From assembly GCA_015272515.1 (NCBI GenBank), contig JACYLN010000085.1, positions 1-40,086 of the forward strand: DNA of 40,086 nucleotides. Reading direction: 5' to 3'. The translations under genes and the position numbers were made by a program. The first letter of the stretch is position 1, and each line of letters begins with the position of its first letter. Below the pieces are notes generated by a model. It was not told where the DNA came from. It saw only the letters and a program-made list of their open reading frames with translations, and made no database searches. The DNA comes from Leptolyngbyaceae cyanobacterium C42_A2020_001. Lineage in GTDB: Bacteria > Cyanobacteriota > Cyanobacteriia > Leptolyngbyales > Leptolyngbyaceae. Positions 9,822-18,502 of this stretch are shown piece by piece.

Positions 9822-9945
9822 AAATCTACGAGTCAGATGGCAGCAACTTATACCTTATAGTTTTTGCGTGCAAACGAATCGCTTGCTGCACGGCATACTA
9901 CAGTAATTCACAATTGTATGGAAAATATATGCTCTAAAGATGGCA

Positions 9946-12900
9946 TTAGTTTGGATCGGGCATCGCCTCTTGAAGGAGGGTTAAGAGTGGCTCAAAATCA
10001 AAGTTATCAACCTTCTCAGTCAACTGAGTTGCCAGTGTGGGATGGATGGGTGCAATCTGTGCAATCAGATAGGTAAGTTGTTGGCTATCGAGTTGAATTG
10101 TGGCTTGATAAAGTTCATTGAGCCAGTTTGAGGGCAGTGCTCGGAGTGCCGCGATCGCATCCAATGGATCAGCTAGCAACGCATTCCCTCCAAACTCAAC
10201 AGCCTTAGATTCTGCATAGAAATACTGCACACCCAGATACTCTGTTATTTTTTCCAGCAGTTCGGTTTCCTGAAATGGCTTACGAACAAAATCATCACAG
10301 CCAACACCCAACACCCTGATGCGGTCTTCCTCAAAAGCGCTGGCAGTCAACGCGATGATGATGGTACGAGCAGGGGAGGGGGAAGCAGGGGAATTGCTGA
10401 TGGGGGATGGGTGATGGGGAATTGGGGATAGGGGATAGGGTGTGGGTAAAGCTCCATCCCCGAAGCCCGAAACCTGATTCCCTGCATCGCCTTCTGCCTC
10501 CTGACTTTCGCCTTCTGTCTGCTCCAGCAACCGAATCTGACGAGTCGCTTCGTAGCCGTTCAACACTGGCATTTGCATATCCATCCAGATTAACTGGGGA
10601 TGCCAGCGTTGCCAGAGAGCGATCGCGTCTTGCCCGTTGACGGCAATTTGCACATCAAACCCAATCGATTGCAGCAGTTGAACCAGCAGTTGCCGATTTG
10701 TTTCGTTATCTTCTACTACCAAAATGCGGTATGAGGGCTGATTAGGGGCTAACGCCAGAATGCGCCGGGGGAGCGATGCTGCCAGGTTCGTTGCATCTAC
10801 CTGTTGTACTGGCAGGGTCACGGTGAAGGTAGAGCCAACTCCCGGCGTACTAATAGCGGTTAAATCGCCGCCCATTAATTGCACGAACTGACGGCTGATC
10901 GAGAGTCCCAACCCGGTTCCCTCCTGGAATATCTGCTTGCTGGATTGAGTAAACGGCTCAAACACGCTGTTCAATTCAGTTGGGTCAATGCCGGAACCAC
11001 TGTCTGTAATTTCAAACCGAAGTGTTGTGCGTGTCTTGTCTGGAGTGTCTGGTAATGAATTGGGACTGATAGATGCTCCACTTTGTGGAATGGTTGATAC
11101 TTGCAAGATTACTTGACCTTGTTCTGTAAATTTAATCGCGTTGCCTACCAGATTGATTAAAACCTGGCGTAATTTATTTTCATCCGTTTCAATGCATGGA
11201 GGTACGGTCGTTGGGTGCTGAACTGTGAAGCTCAATCCTTTTTCAGTGGCACGTACTGAAAACATCTGCTCTAAGGTCTGCAACAGGGCGTAAAGGTTAA
11301 AACATCGGGGAGTGAACTGAATGCGCCCTGCTTCAATTTTGGACATTTCCAGAATGTCGTTAATTAAGTTCAGCAAGTGTTCGCCGCTGCGGTTAATGAT
11401 GTTGAGTTGTTGGCGTTTTTCGGGGGCGATGGTTGTGTCGCGGGTCATCAACTGGGCAAAGCCTAAAATAGTGTTGAGGGGCGTTCGCAGTTCATGGCTC
11501 ATGTTTGCTAAAAAGGTACTTTTTGCTCGGTTTGCGGTTTCAGCAGCTTCCATTGCTTGCTGCAAATCCTGGGTGCGATCGCGAACACGCTGCTCCAGTT
11601 CTTGATTGAGTTGTTGCAATGCGGCTTCTGCCTGTTTACGAGCTGTAATGTCTGCGATTACGCCGATAAGTTGCGGGTCGTTCTCAGGCGAATCGGCGGG
11701 AATAATCCCCCAGGCGGCGATCCAGCGAATGTCACCATCCAATTGGCGAATGCGATATTCAATGTTGTAAGGTGATCTAGTTTCATAGGTGTGCGCGATC
11801 GCTGCTGTCACTTGTTCAAAATCTTCCGGGTGCAGTTGGTGAAGAAAGGCTTCTCGTGTACCGGGAAATGTTCCAGGCGCAAACCCAAAAATTTCCTCCG
11901 CACGCTCAGACCAGATCACTACTCCAGTTTGCAGACTGCAACTCCACGTTCCCATTTGGGCTGCATCGAGTGCTAGTTGCAGCCGTAATCGTTCAGCCTG
12001 CAAATCTTGAGTACGTTGCTGCACCCGTTGTTCCAGTTCGATGTTGAGCTTTTGCAGAGCAATTTCTGCCTGTTTGCGTTCTGTAATGTCGCGCACGATG
12101 ATCAAAAACTCATCATCTTCACAATGCACCAGCCGCACTTCTTCATCACAAAGAACACCAAATCGCAGCAATTGTTGTTCCCAAACTTGCAATTCTCCGG
12201 TTGCCAATGCTTGATCCATTCGTTCCAGTTGATATTGCAAGATCTCAGGTGGCAGCACTTCGGCAATGTTGCACTGAATCGGGATAAAATTTGGCTCTAA
12301 CGCGGTAACTGGAGGAATAAAATCCAGGCAGGTACCGTCTCGTTTAACTCGCAGTAGCAAGTCTGGAATTGCCGATAGCATGGCTCGGTTTTTGGCCTCA
12401 CTCTGGCGCAATGCTGCCTCTGCATACCTCTGTTCGGTGATGTCTCTTGCGGCGGCATAAATGATGCTGTTGCCTACTGAAATCGATCGCCACTCAATCC
12501 AACGGTAGGATTCATCCTGATGCCGATAACGATTGGTAAAGCCCAGAATCTCTCCACCTTTTGATAACACACCGACGGCATCCAGGGTGGCATCGCGATC
12601 GTCTGGATGCACAAAATCCAGAAATTTCTGACCTTGCAATTTGTTGATAGGATAGCCTAAGGTTCTTTCCCAGGCGGGGTTGAGTCGTAAGAAGTAGCCA
12701 TCGGTGTTGGCGATGCAGAGCAAGTCTAGTGCCACAGAGAAAAATCGATCGAGTTCTGCGTTGGCTTGTTGCAGGCTCAATTCGGCTTGCTTGCGATCGC
12801 TAATATCAGTAATCATGCCCAGCGCACCAGCATAGTGTCCGGCTTCATCCACAATGGGACTCACGGAGAGCAAAGCCCAAATATCGCTGCCATTTTTGTG

Positions 12901-13710
12901 TTGAAACTTAAAGTCATGCTGTTCAGAAATCCCTTGCCGTCGTCGTTCTACGTTACGATGGGCAATTTCAATACCAGCCTCATCCATAAAGTCAAACATG
13001 GATTTACCCAGCATTTCATCCACGGTGTAGCCGAGTATTTCAGCCATTTTGGGGTTAACGAAGCTGGTTTTGTTATCGTTATCGATGCTCCAGATGCCCT
13101 CGTTCGCCGTTTCAATAATGCGACGATAGCGAGCTTCACTTTCTTGCAAGGCGGCTTCGGCGCGTTTGCGATCACTAATATCTGTTACTCGCACCAGGTT
13201 CAATCTTCTTCCCGCTACGTTGATTTGTTTAGCAGCGATATTGCCCCAAAAGAAATTTCCGCGCCGTGTGATGTATTCAACTTCTCGGCTCCAAAAGCCT
13301 TGCGTGTTGATCTGGTTAGCAATTTGCTCTAGTTCCTCATCGGTAAAACGGCGGCGTTGCAGAGTATGCCCCTCAAGGTTAATCAACTCGTCTTTGCCAT
13401 TAGCTTCAAACAAAACAACTGCGCGATCGTTACAATCTACCGTTAACAAAGTATCAGGATCAACCAGAAACAAAGCATCGGTTGATTCATTAAAAAGAGC
13501 TTCTCGCAAATCTCGACTGTGAGAACTCTCTTGCTCAATCTGTCTTCGATATTGGGCTTTTGTTTGCCAATGGGTTGCCCAATTGGGTGTTGATAAAAAA
13601 TTGAAGGGATTGAGAAGCGGTTGCACCGTTTGACTGATACGGTTAGCAGCGGTAGCCAACCTCTTGACAAGATATTGACCGATGCTAGTTACTGGATCCT
13701 TCATAGTCAC
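9946..13710 (-). CDS. Hybrid histidine kinase: five PAS, HisKA, HATPase, REC, helical tail
   Basis: A 1254-residue cytoplasmic hybrid kinase. Five PAS units span about 65-185, 190-310, 315-430, 440-550 and 575-700, each ending in a D-I-(S/T)-x-R/Q motif. DHp carries His739 in MSHELRTPLNTILGF, and HATPase_c has NLVGNAIKF and GTGLGLSISRQF. The receiver has Asp1044 (WMDMQMPVLNGY) and Lys1144 (VRKPF). Its third-helix to fourth-strand loop holds a 51-residue Pro/Ser/Gly-rich insert (about 1065-1115) encoded by heptamer repeats. The last 90 residues form the helical tail shared with neighbouring hybrid kinases (LPSNWLNELYQ, later NFDFEPLLTLL). GTG 13710 overlaps the stop of a Uma2 fragment as GTGA; ATG 13704 is the alternative start. 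Several PAS sensors suggest cytoplasmic redox, light or ligand input, which cannot be assigned. Confidence 0.92.
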   Translation of the reverse strand: MTMKDPVTSIGQYLVKRLATAANRISQTVQPLLNPFNFLSTPNWATHWQTKAQYRRQIEQESSHSRDLREALFNESTDALFLVDPDTLLTVDCNDRAVVLFEANGKDELINLEGHTLQRRRFTDEELEQIANQINTQGFWSREVEYITRRGNFFWGNIAAKQINVAGRRLNLVRVTDISDRKRAEAALQESEARYRRIIETANEGIWSIDNDNKTSFVNPKMAEILGYTVDEMLGKSMFDFMDEAGIEIAHRNVERRRQGISEQHDFKFQHKNGSDIWALLSVSPIVDEAGHYAGALGMITDISDRKQAELSLQQANAELDRFFSVALDLLCIANTDGYFLRLNPAWERTLGYPINKLQGQKFLDFVHPDDRDATLDAVGVLSKGGEILGFTNRYRHQDESYRWIEWRSISVGNSIIYAAARDITEQRYAEAALRQSEAKNRAMLSAIPDLLLRVKRDGTCLDFIPPVTALEPNFIPIQCNIAEVLPPEILQYQLERMDQALATGELQVWEQQLLRFGVLCDEEVRLVHCEDDEFLIIVRDITERKQAEIALQKLNIELEQRVQQRTQDLQAERLRLQLALDAAQMGTWSCSLQTGVVIWSERAEEIFGFAPGTFPGTREAFLHQLHPEDFEQVTAAIAHTYETRSPYNIEYRIRQLDGDIRWIAAWGIIPADSPENDPQLIGVIADITARKQAEAALQQLNQELEQRVRDRTQDLQQAMEAAETANRAKSTFLANMSHELRTPLNTILGFAQLMTRDTTIAPEKRQQLNIINRSGEHLLNLINDILEMSKIEAGRIQFTPRCFNLYALLQTLEQMFSVRATEKGLSFTVQHPTTVPPCIETDENKLRQVLINLVGNAIKFTEQGQVILQVSTIPQSGASISPNSLPDTPDKTRTTLRFEITDSGSGIDPTELNSVFEPFTQSSKQIFQEGTGLGLSISRQFVQLMGGDLTAISTPGVGSTFTVTLPVQQVDATNLAASLPRRILALAPNQPSYRILVVEDNETNRQLLVQLLQSIGFDVQIAVNGQDAIALWQRWHPQLIWMDMQMPVLNGYEATRQIRLLEQTEGESQEAEGDAGNQVSGFGDGALPTPYPLSPIPHHPSPISNSPASPSPARTIIIALTASAFEEDRIRVLGVGCDDFVRKPFQETELLEKITEYLGVQYFYAESKAVEFGGNALLADPLDAIAALRALPSNWLNELYQATIQLDSQQLTYLIAQIAPIHPTLATQLTEKVDNFDFEPLLTLLQEAMPDPN
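10398..10446. repeat. Degenerate heptanucleotide array, 7 units, in coding DNA
   Basis: TGATGGG, GGATGGG, TGATGGG, GAATTGG, GGATAGG, GGATAGG and GTGTGGG follow in strict 7-bp register. They encode the Pro/Ser part of the receiver-loop insert (DNA 10366-10518) of the kinase at 9946-13710. Here the frame stays open. Confidence 0.85.
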
Positions 13711-13925
13711 ATCACAAGGCTTCTACTCAGCGTGTTGTTCCTCTCAACCGGATACCATAACAAATCTCCAGCAACGAAGATATCGGTGTTATCAGCAAAC
13801 AACCACTCTAGATTCTGCTCAATTGTCACAATCCAGCGAAATTGTTTCGTATTATCTGCCATCGGTTTGCCGTTACTCTCTGGGTAAACGATGCCGCTGA
13901 ATGTGGGTTTCTGCTGGTAAGTCAC
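13707..13925 (-). pseudogene. Uma2-family (DUF820) endonuclease, N-terminal fragment
   Basis: From GTG 13925 the product reads VTYQQKPTFSGIVYPESNGKPMADNTK in two parts (up to FSGIVYPESN, then GKPMADNTK), followed by FRWIVTIEQNLEWLF and DIFVAGDLLWYPVE. This is the start of cyanobacterial Uma2-type proteins, which belong to the PDDEXK nuclease superfamily. Homology ends at about 60 residues, so the conserved catalytic C-terminal part is missing. The remaining codons run to a TGA at 13707-13709 that overlaps the GTG of the next kinase as GTGA. I read this as a deletion remnant whose reading frame now forms an upstream ORF for the kinase. Confidence 0.65.
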
Positions 13926-14046
13926 TATAGAAGAGAACCTGTTACAACGCTGTGACTTCACCTTAACATACCGATCGCGCCCCCACTGGAGACGCGATCG
14001 CTGCTTCAATCTGTGATTCTATTTAGAAGTCAGACTTCCGAAGCCA

Positions 14047-17000
14047 CTACACATAACTGATGTTGTTAGGTGTTAAGGATGCAGTTCCTTGCACTGTCGC
14101 GATCAGGTCGTTGTTATAGAGGATGTTAGTTGCGGGTCCGTTGGGTCCGCCTACACTCTGGAACTGATAACCTACGGGGGCAATGCTACCGACGAATGGC
14201 AAGGAAATGCGATCGCGCTCTGGGTTCCGTAGAACAACGCGATCGCCCTCCGCTGCGTTGAAGTCGGAGATGATGGCATAACCGCCGCCAACGTAGTAAC
14301 TGCCCGCTGCATCTCCTAGCACAAAGCGATCGGCTCCGGCTCCACCTGTCAACACATCGACTTCAGTTGTCGTTTGTCCAGTCAGGCGAGGTAAGGCACC
14401 AGGGAAGGGAGATTTGTAGACCGCCGCCGCAGTACTGCCTGTCAACACGTCATTGCCCGCACCACCCAACAAGGTGTCGTTGCCACCAGCACCCGCCAGA
14501 GCATTATTGCCAGCATTCCCAGTGATCACGTTGTTCAGTGTATTACCAGTGCCCGTGAGATTGTCAGTGCCCGTGAGCGTTAGATTCTCTACATTACTTC
14601 CCAGAGTATAGCTAACCGACGACTGAACCAGATCAATGCCTTCACTTGTGAATTCAAATACCTGATCACCCGCATTATCCACCACATAAATATCGTTACC
14701 CACACCACCAACCATGCTGTCTGCTCCGATGCCACCATCCAGCGTATCGTTACCTGCCAAACCTTGCAGCAGATTGCTAGCAGCGTTCCCGGTGATTAGA
14801 TTCGCCAAGTCGTTGCCAGTTCCTGCTCCAGCAGTTCCTGTTAGAGTCAGGTTTTCAACGTTGGAGGTGAGGGCATAACCGATTGAAGACTTCACCCAGT
14901 CACTGCCTTCGTTTGCCAGTTCCACCACCTGATCGCCTACGTTGTCTACCATATAGACATCGTTGCCTGCACCACCAACCATCTGGTCTGCTCCGATGCC
15001 GCCATCCAGTGTGTCGTCGCCAGTGCCGCCGTTGAGTATATCGCTTCCCGCACCTCCGCGTAGCAGGTCGTTGCCGCTTAGCCCATTCAGCGCATCATCG
15101 CCACCCAAGCCGTTAATTACGTCATCTGAGTTATCAAAGCCCTGTATGGTGTTGTTCAAGTCGTTCAGGAAGGTGACGCTATTGCGGTTAAATATAGTGG
15201 TCAGTTGAGCGTCTGTATTGACTACATCAAAACTATCTTGAATGATGGTTTGTCCATCAAACAGGATGTTACCCAAACTTTGACCTCCCTGAATTGGCAA
15301 GTTTTCCAGATTTTCAAGGTTGAAGTTAGAGAGGATAACTTTGGTATTCTCTACTCCATCAAATGTGATGGCTAGGTTTTGTCCTTCTTGAGTCAAAATC
15401 ATGTTACGGGCAGTGAGTTCGGCTCCTTCAAACCTGATCACATCGGCTTCTGCGATCGCGTCTGCTGAAGCAGTGGAGCCTTGCCCAAATCCTCGGAAAT
15501 CAGCAATGGTCTCGGTTCCATCTCCCTGACGAATCAGGAATTGATCCTTGCCGCCACCACCTGCAAGTATGTCATCGCCTTCACCGCCTGCGATCGTGTC
15601 GTCGCCCAAACCACCATTGATGGTGTCGCCGCCCTCGTTACCAAATACCAGGTCATTGCCGCCGTTGGCATTGATTAGATCATTTCCGGCACCGCCCACA
15701 ATCACGTTGCTGGCATCAGTGCCATTCAAAGTATCATTGTTTGCCGTTCCCTGGAGGATGTCGCTACCACCCTGTTTTGCCATCAGCTTCGTGAGGTCAT
15801 CAGTCAGGCTAGCTGGCACCAAACCAGACAGACTGCCAGGTAGGATAGACATCAAATCACTAGGCAATTGGGACGGTAATGAGCCACCCGTGTTGGGGAA
15901 GAAGTTGCGAATTACATCAGGTGGGTTGCCAATTAAGTCATTCACTACATTGCGGACAGTGTTAAACACATCACCGGGAAGTTTTTCGGCAAATTTTGTA
16001 ATGAAGTCGGTGGGTAACAAATCGAAGAAGGAACTACCAAAGTCGCTGGGCAAATTCCCTAAGCGGGTATTACCAGAAAGGCTGCTAGAAGGTAGATTCA
16101 GCGATTTGAGTGGATCGGGCAAGTTTTGGCTGAGTGCGCTGGCAAACTGTTGCAAATCCACACCAGCAGGGAAGGCAGGCAATTTGCTCAAAAACTCGTC
16201 CAAATGATTACCACTCAGGCTCAGAAGTTTATCTGGCAACTCTTTTAAGAAACCATCCAGTTGAGCTTGAATTGCTGAAATTTGATCCAGCCCAGCATGG
16301 GCACCATTTTGCAGCAAGTCGTAAATGGATTTGCCAATGCCGCCTAATTTAGTCAGGTCTTGAACTACGCTATCTGCGGTTTGGCGCAAGGTGTCAACTA
16401 AAGGTTCACCCAGTTTGATCAATTCTTGGCGTAGTGTATCGCCTAGATTTTTTACCTGATTCAGCGAAGCTTGAGACCAGGTTTTGACTACATTTAATGC
16501 ATCATCACTGAGAGTGCGAATCGCAGTCAGAGCATCGTTGGGTAGAGATTTGAAAGTATCAATGAGTGAATCGCTCATTGAATCTAGAGTGTTGAGGAAA
16601 GTATCACCCTGATTCACTACTTGAGTAATCACAGTATCCGAGAGGCTGGTAACTTTTCGCAGGTCTGCGATCGCGGTTGTTTGAATCACATCCAGGGTGC
16701 TGCGAGACATATTCAAAACACCATTTAGTGCATCTCCTGGCAAGCCAACAATTTGGTTAAACACGCCTTTTGAGATCCCCGGAGCATTTTGCAACACCGT
16801 TAGTGCCGTACCAGGCAGATTAATAATTGCCTGTACCGCATCAGTTCCCAAATCTTTTACTCTGTTTGCCAGGTTGATGATATTTGTAGGAAAGCTGGGA
16901 ATACCTGGAATACTTGGAAGTTCGGGAAGTGGGATTTCGGGCAGCGGAATTTCGGGGAGTCCTGGAATTTTGATGCCCAGATTTTGCGGTTCGTTGGCGA

Positions 17001-18288
17001 TCGCAGCAGTTTCGATCCCATTGACTGACATGGCAGATGCCGAGAATCCTAAAAATCTCATAGCATTCACCAACGTTTGACCCGCACTACGGATGTCGTT
17101 GACAACTGAATTGTTGGCGCTACTGGAGATGAAGTTATAAGCGCGGTCTGACAGTCCTGTGATGTTACGGAGTACATCAGAACTTTGATTGCGAATGGTA
17201 TTGATCGTGCCGCTGGGAACCCGACGAATTTCATCGAACACACTGTCACTAAGATTACTTAATGTTGCTAGAGAGGTATCGCTCAAGCTACGCAGCTTTT
17301 GAATTTCGTTTGCACCCAAGCTGCGAATGGTGTTAATGGATTGTGTATCCAGGTCTCGTAGAGTTTTAATTGTATCTCCAGAAAGAGTCTTGAGCGTGTT
17401 GTAAACGTTGGTATCTAGTTTGTCAATCGCATTTACGATTGTGTCATCAACGCTGTTAATTCTGTTAATTACCTCTGTAGGTAGTTGCTTGATTTGGTTC
17501 ACAACGTCGCCATTTTTTAGCACCAGATCAATCACGTCCTCGCTCAAGGCTTTGACTTCGGCTATTCCCTGATTTCCGAGTTTGATGATGGCTTCGATCG
17601 CGTCTTTGCCCATGTCATACAGTGAGAAGCTAACGCTACCTGTAACGTTGCCATACAGATCGAAGATGGCGATCGGTTCTTCCAGCGCTACTCCCACATT
17701 AAAGCTGCCACCAATGCCGACCGATGGAGTCTCGGTTGCGGCATTGGGTACACCCAAACTGCCCGCGATCGCAAAGTCAATATCCACCGGAGAAACCGGG
17801 CTGGGAATAAACACGGAACCACCCAATTCCAGCCCCCAGCCTGTGCTACCGTAGCCGCTGGTTGTGGGGTCAGGAACTGCAATGCCTTGCAGTTGCGGCA
17901 CATCGAAAGATGCACCAATTTGATAATTGAACCCAGTTTCTACCCCCGCAGGCACTTCGGTCGTTAAGCCCATTGCCACGCCTAAATCAAACGAGGGAAC
18001 CAGGCTTTTCAACTCATCGCTAAATTGCCAGCTCAAGCCAGCGGTCAACGTTACACCAAAGAAACCCAGGTTGAATTTAGCTTCAGTTCCCACTTGAAAA
18101 GTTGGATTGACGGTTTTGAGGAGAGAGCTGGCTGCGGGTTGGGTCACTGCTTGCTGTGCTGCAAGCGCAGAGATTAAGGTGGAACTCATCGACTCGCCAG
18201 ACAGGGTGCCAGCAGGGGCGATCGCGGATGTCAAATCTTGGGGCAATACAACAAGGGGATTGACAACAGTTGTTTCAGACGTAGCCAT
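14047..18288 (-). CDS. RTX exoprotein with two arrays of 11-residue repeats
   Basis: A 1413-residue secreted protein. Residues 60-225 are a Gly/Ser-rich, beta-like domain. Residues 226-412 and 480-647 are two arrays of an 11-residue unit, consensus L-S-x-D-x-I-x-x-I-R-x, split by a Pro hinge (KIPGLPEIPLPEIPLPEL). A Leu/Pro-rich region (650-840) follows. Calcium-binding RTX nonapeptides (GGAGNDLI, GGLGDDTI type) occupy about 843-915, 1052-1110, 1160-1200 and 1256-1285, and the C-terminus is beta-rich. There is no Sec signal, as expected for type I secretion by an ABC exporter recognising the C-terminus; no exporter genes are in the window. AGGAG lies 9 nt before ATG 18288. It is divergent from the adhesin at 18503. 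An S-layer, adhesion, motility or surface-coat role is plausible but unproven. Confidence 0.9.
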   Translation of the reverse strand: MATSETTVVNPLVVLPQDLTSAIAPAGTLSGESMSSTLISALAAQQAVTQPAASSLLKTVNPTFQVGTEAKFNLGFFGVTLTAGLSWQFSDELKSLVPSFDLGVAMGLTTEVPAGVETGFNYQIGASFDVPQLQGIAVPDPTTSGYGSTGWGLELGGSVFIPSPVSPVDIDFAIAGSLGVPNAATETPSVGIGGSFNVGVALEEPIAIFDLYGNVTGSVSFSLYDMGKDAIEAIIKLGNQGIAEVKALSEDVIDLVLKNGDVVNQIKQLPTEVINRINSVDDTIVNAIDKLDTNVYNTLKTLSGDTIKTLRDLDTQSINTIRSLGANEIQKLRSLSDTSLATLSNLSDSVFDEIRRVPSGTINTIRNQSSDVLRNITGLSDRAYNFISSSANNSVVNDIRSAGQTLVNAMRFLGFSASAMSVNGIETAAIANEPQNLGIKIPGLPEIPLPEIPLPELPSIPGIPSFPTNIINLANRVKDLGTDAVQAIINLPGTALTVLQNAPGISKGVFNQIVGLPGDALNGVLNMSRSTLDVIQTTAIADLRKVTSLSDTVITQVVNQGDTFLNTLDSMSDSLIDTFKSLPNDALTAIRTLSDDALNVVKTWSQASLNQVKNLGDTLRQELIKLGEPLVDTLRQTADSVVQDLTKLGGIGKSIYDLLQNGAHAGLDQISAIQAQLDGFLKELPDKLLSLSGNHLDEFLSKLPAFPAGVDLQQFASALSQNLPDPLKSLNLPSSSLSGNTRLGNLPSDFGSSFFDLLPTDFITKFAEKLPGDVFNTVRNVVNDLIGNPPDVIRNFFPNTGGSLPSQLPSDLMSILPGSLSGLVPASLTDDLTKLMAKQGGSDILQGTANNDTLNGTDASNVIVGGAGNDLINANGGNDLVFGNEGGDTINGGLGDDTIAGGEGDDILAGGGGKDQFLIRQGDGTETIADFRGFGQGSTASADAIAEADVIRFEGAELTARNMILTQEGQNLAITFDGVENTKVILSNFNLENLENLPIQGGQSLGNILFDGQTIIQDSFDVVNTDAQLTTIFNRNSVTFLNDLNNTIQGFDNSDDVINGLGGDDALNGLSGNDLLRGGAGSDILNGGTGDDTLDGGIGADQMVGGAGNDVYMVDNVGDQVVELANEGSDWVKSSIGYALTSNVENLTLTGTAGAGTGNDLANLITGNAASNLLQGLAGNDTLDGGIGADSMVGGVGNDIYVVDNAGDQVFEFTSEGIDLVQSSVSYTLGSNVENLTLTGTDNLTGTGNTLNNVITGNAGNNALAGAGGNDTLLGGAGNDVLTGSTAAAVYKSPFPGALPRLTGQTTTEVDVLTGGAGADRFVLGDAAGSYYVGGGYAIISDFNAAEGDRVVLRNPERDRISLPFVGSIAPVGYQFQSVGGPNGPATNILYNNDLIATVQGTASLTPNNISYV
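14434..15762 (-). repeat. RTX nonapeptide repeat blocks
   Basis: Four clusters of GGxGxDxLx-type units within the RTX exoprotein gene, with well-kept Gly and Asp positions (for example GGEGDDILAG and GGAGNDVLTG). They are separated by longer beta-roll units containing the repeated phrase SNVENLTLTGT. They are expected to bind calcium outside the cell. Confidence 0.9.
16348..16851 (-). repeat. Undecapeptide repeat array 2 (about 15 units)
   Basis: Codes residues 480-647 of the RTX exoprotein. Units such as LGTDAVQAIIN, LPGDALNGVLN, LSDTVITQVVN, MSDSLIDTFKS, LPNDALTAIRT and LSDDALNVVKT follow with a 33-bp period; one unit is 14 residues long. Hydrophobic residues hold positions 1, 6 and 9, and Ser, Pro or Gly holds position 2. 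Confidence 0.85.
17053..17613 (-). repeat. Undecapeptide repeat array 1 (about 17 units)
   Basis: Codes residues 226-412 of the RTX exoprotein. Units such as LGNQGIAEVKA, LDTNVYNTLKT, LSGDTIKTLRD, LDTQSINTIRS, LGANEIQKLRS, LSDTSLATLSN and LSDSVFDEIRR follow almost without gaps (one 10-residue unit near 259-268). The protein pattern is tight but the DNA units have diverged, so the array is old. Confidence 0.88.
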
Positions 18289-18502
18289 GAATGATTTCTC
18301 CTGAGATTGGTAGGTTGTTTGGGAATCCCCATTTATCTAGGTTGGGGGGCTTCTATCTTGTTGTGCGGGCGACGATTTCCGTTTATGCAGAAGCGCAGCA
18401 AGAAAAGGCAGATTCCATTCCCCATTCCCAAGAGTTGTTAACAGACAAGACACCAGCCAAACTCTCTAGTTATGCTGATAAAACTTTGTTGTGGAGATGC
18501 TT

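Noticed and set aside
9946-10250. Kinase tail as an HPt phosphotransfer domain
   Set aside because: No conserved histidine with the HPt-type surrounding motif is seen across the five tails.
10366-10518. Low-complexity kinase inserts as inteins or group II introns
   Set aside because: They are short, lack splicing motifs and are built of 7-bp repeat units.
13711-14009. Full 100-codon minus-strand ORF as a complete gene
   Set aside because: Only the part from GTG 13925 matches Uma2 proteins, and the catalytic half is absent, so it is a fragment.
16348-17613. Undecapeptide DNA as a CRISPR-like or satellite array
   Set aside because: The 33-bp periodicity is at protein level only; DNA units are diverged, with no identical repeats and spacers.
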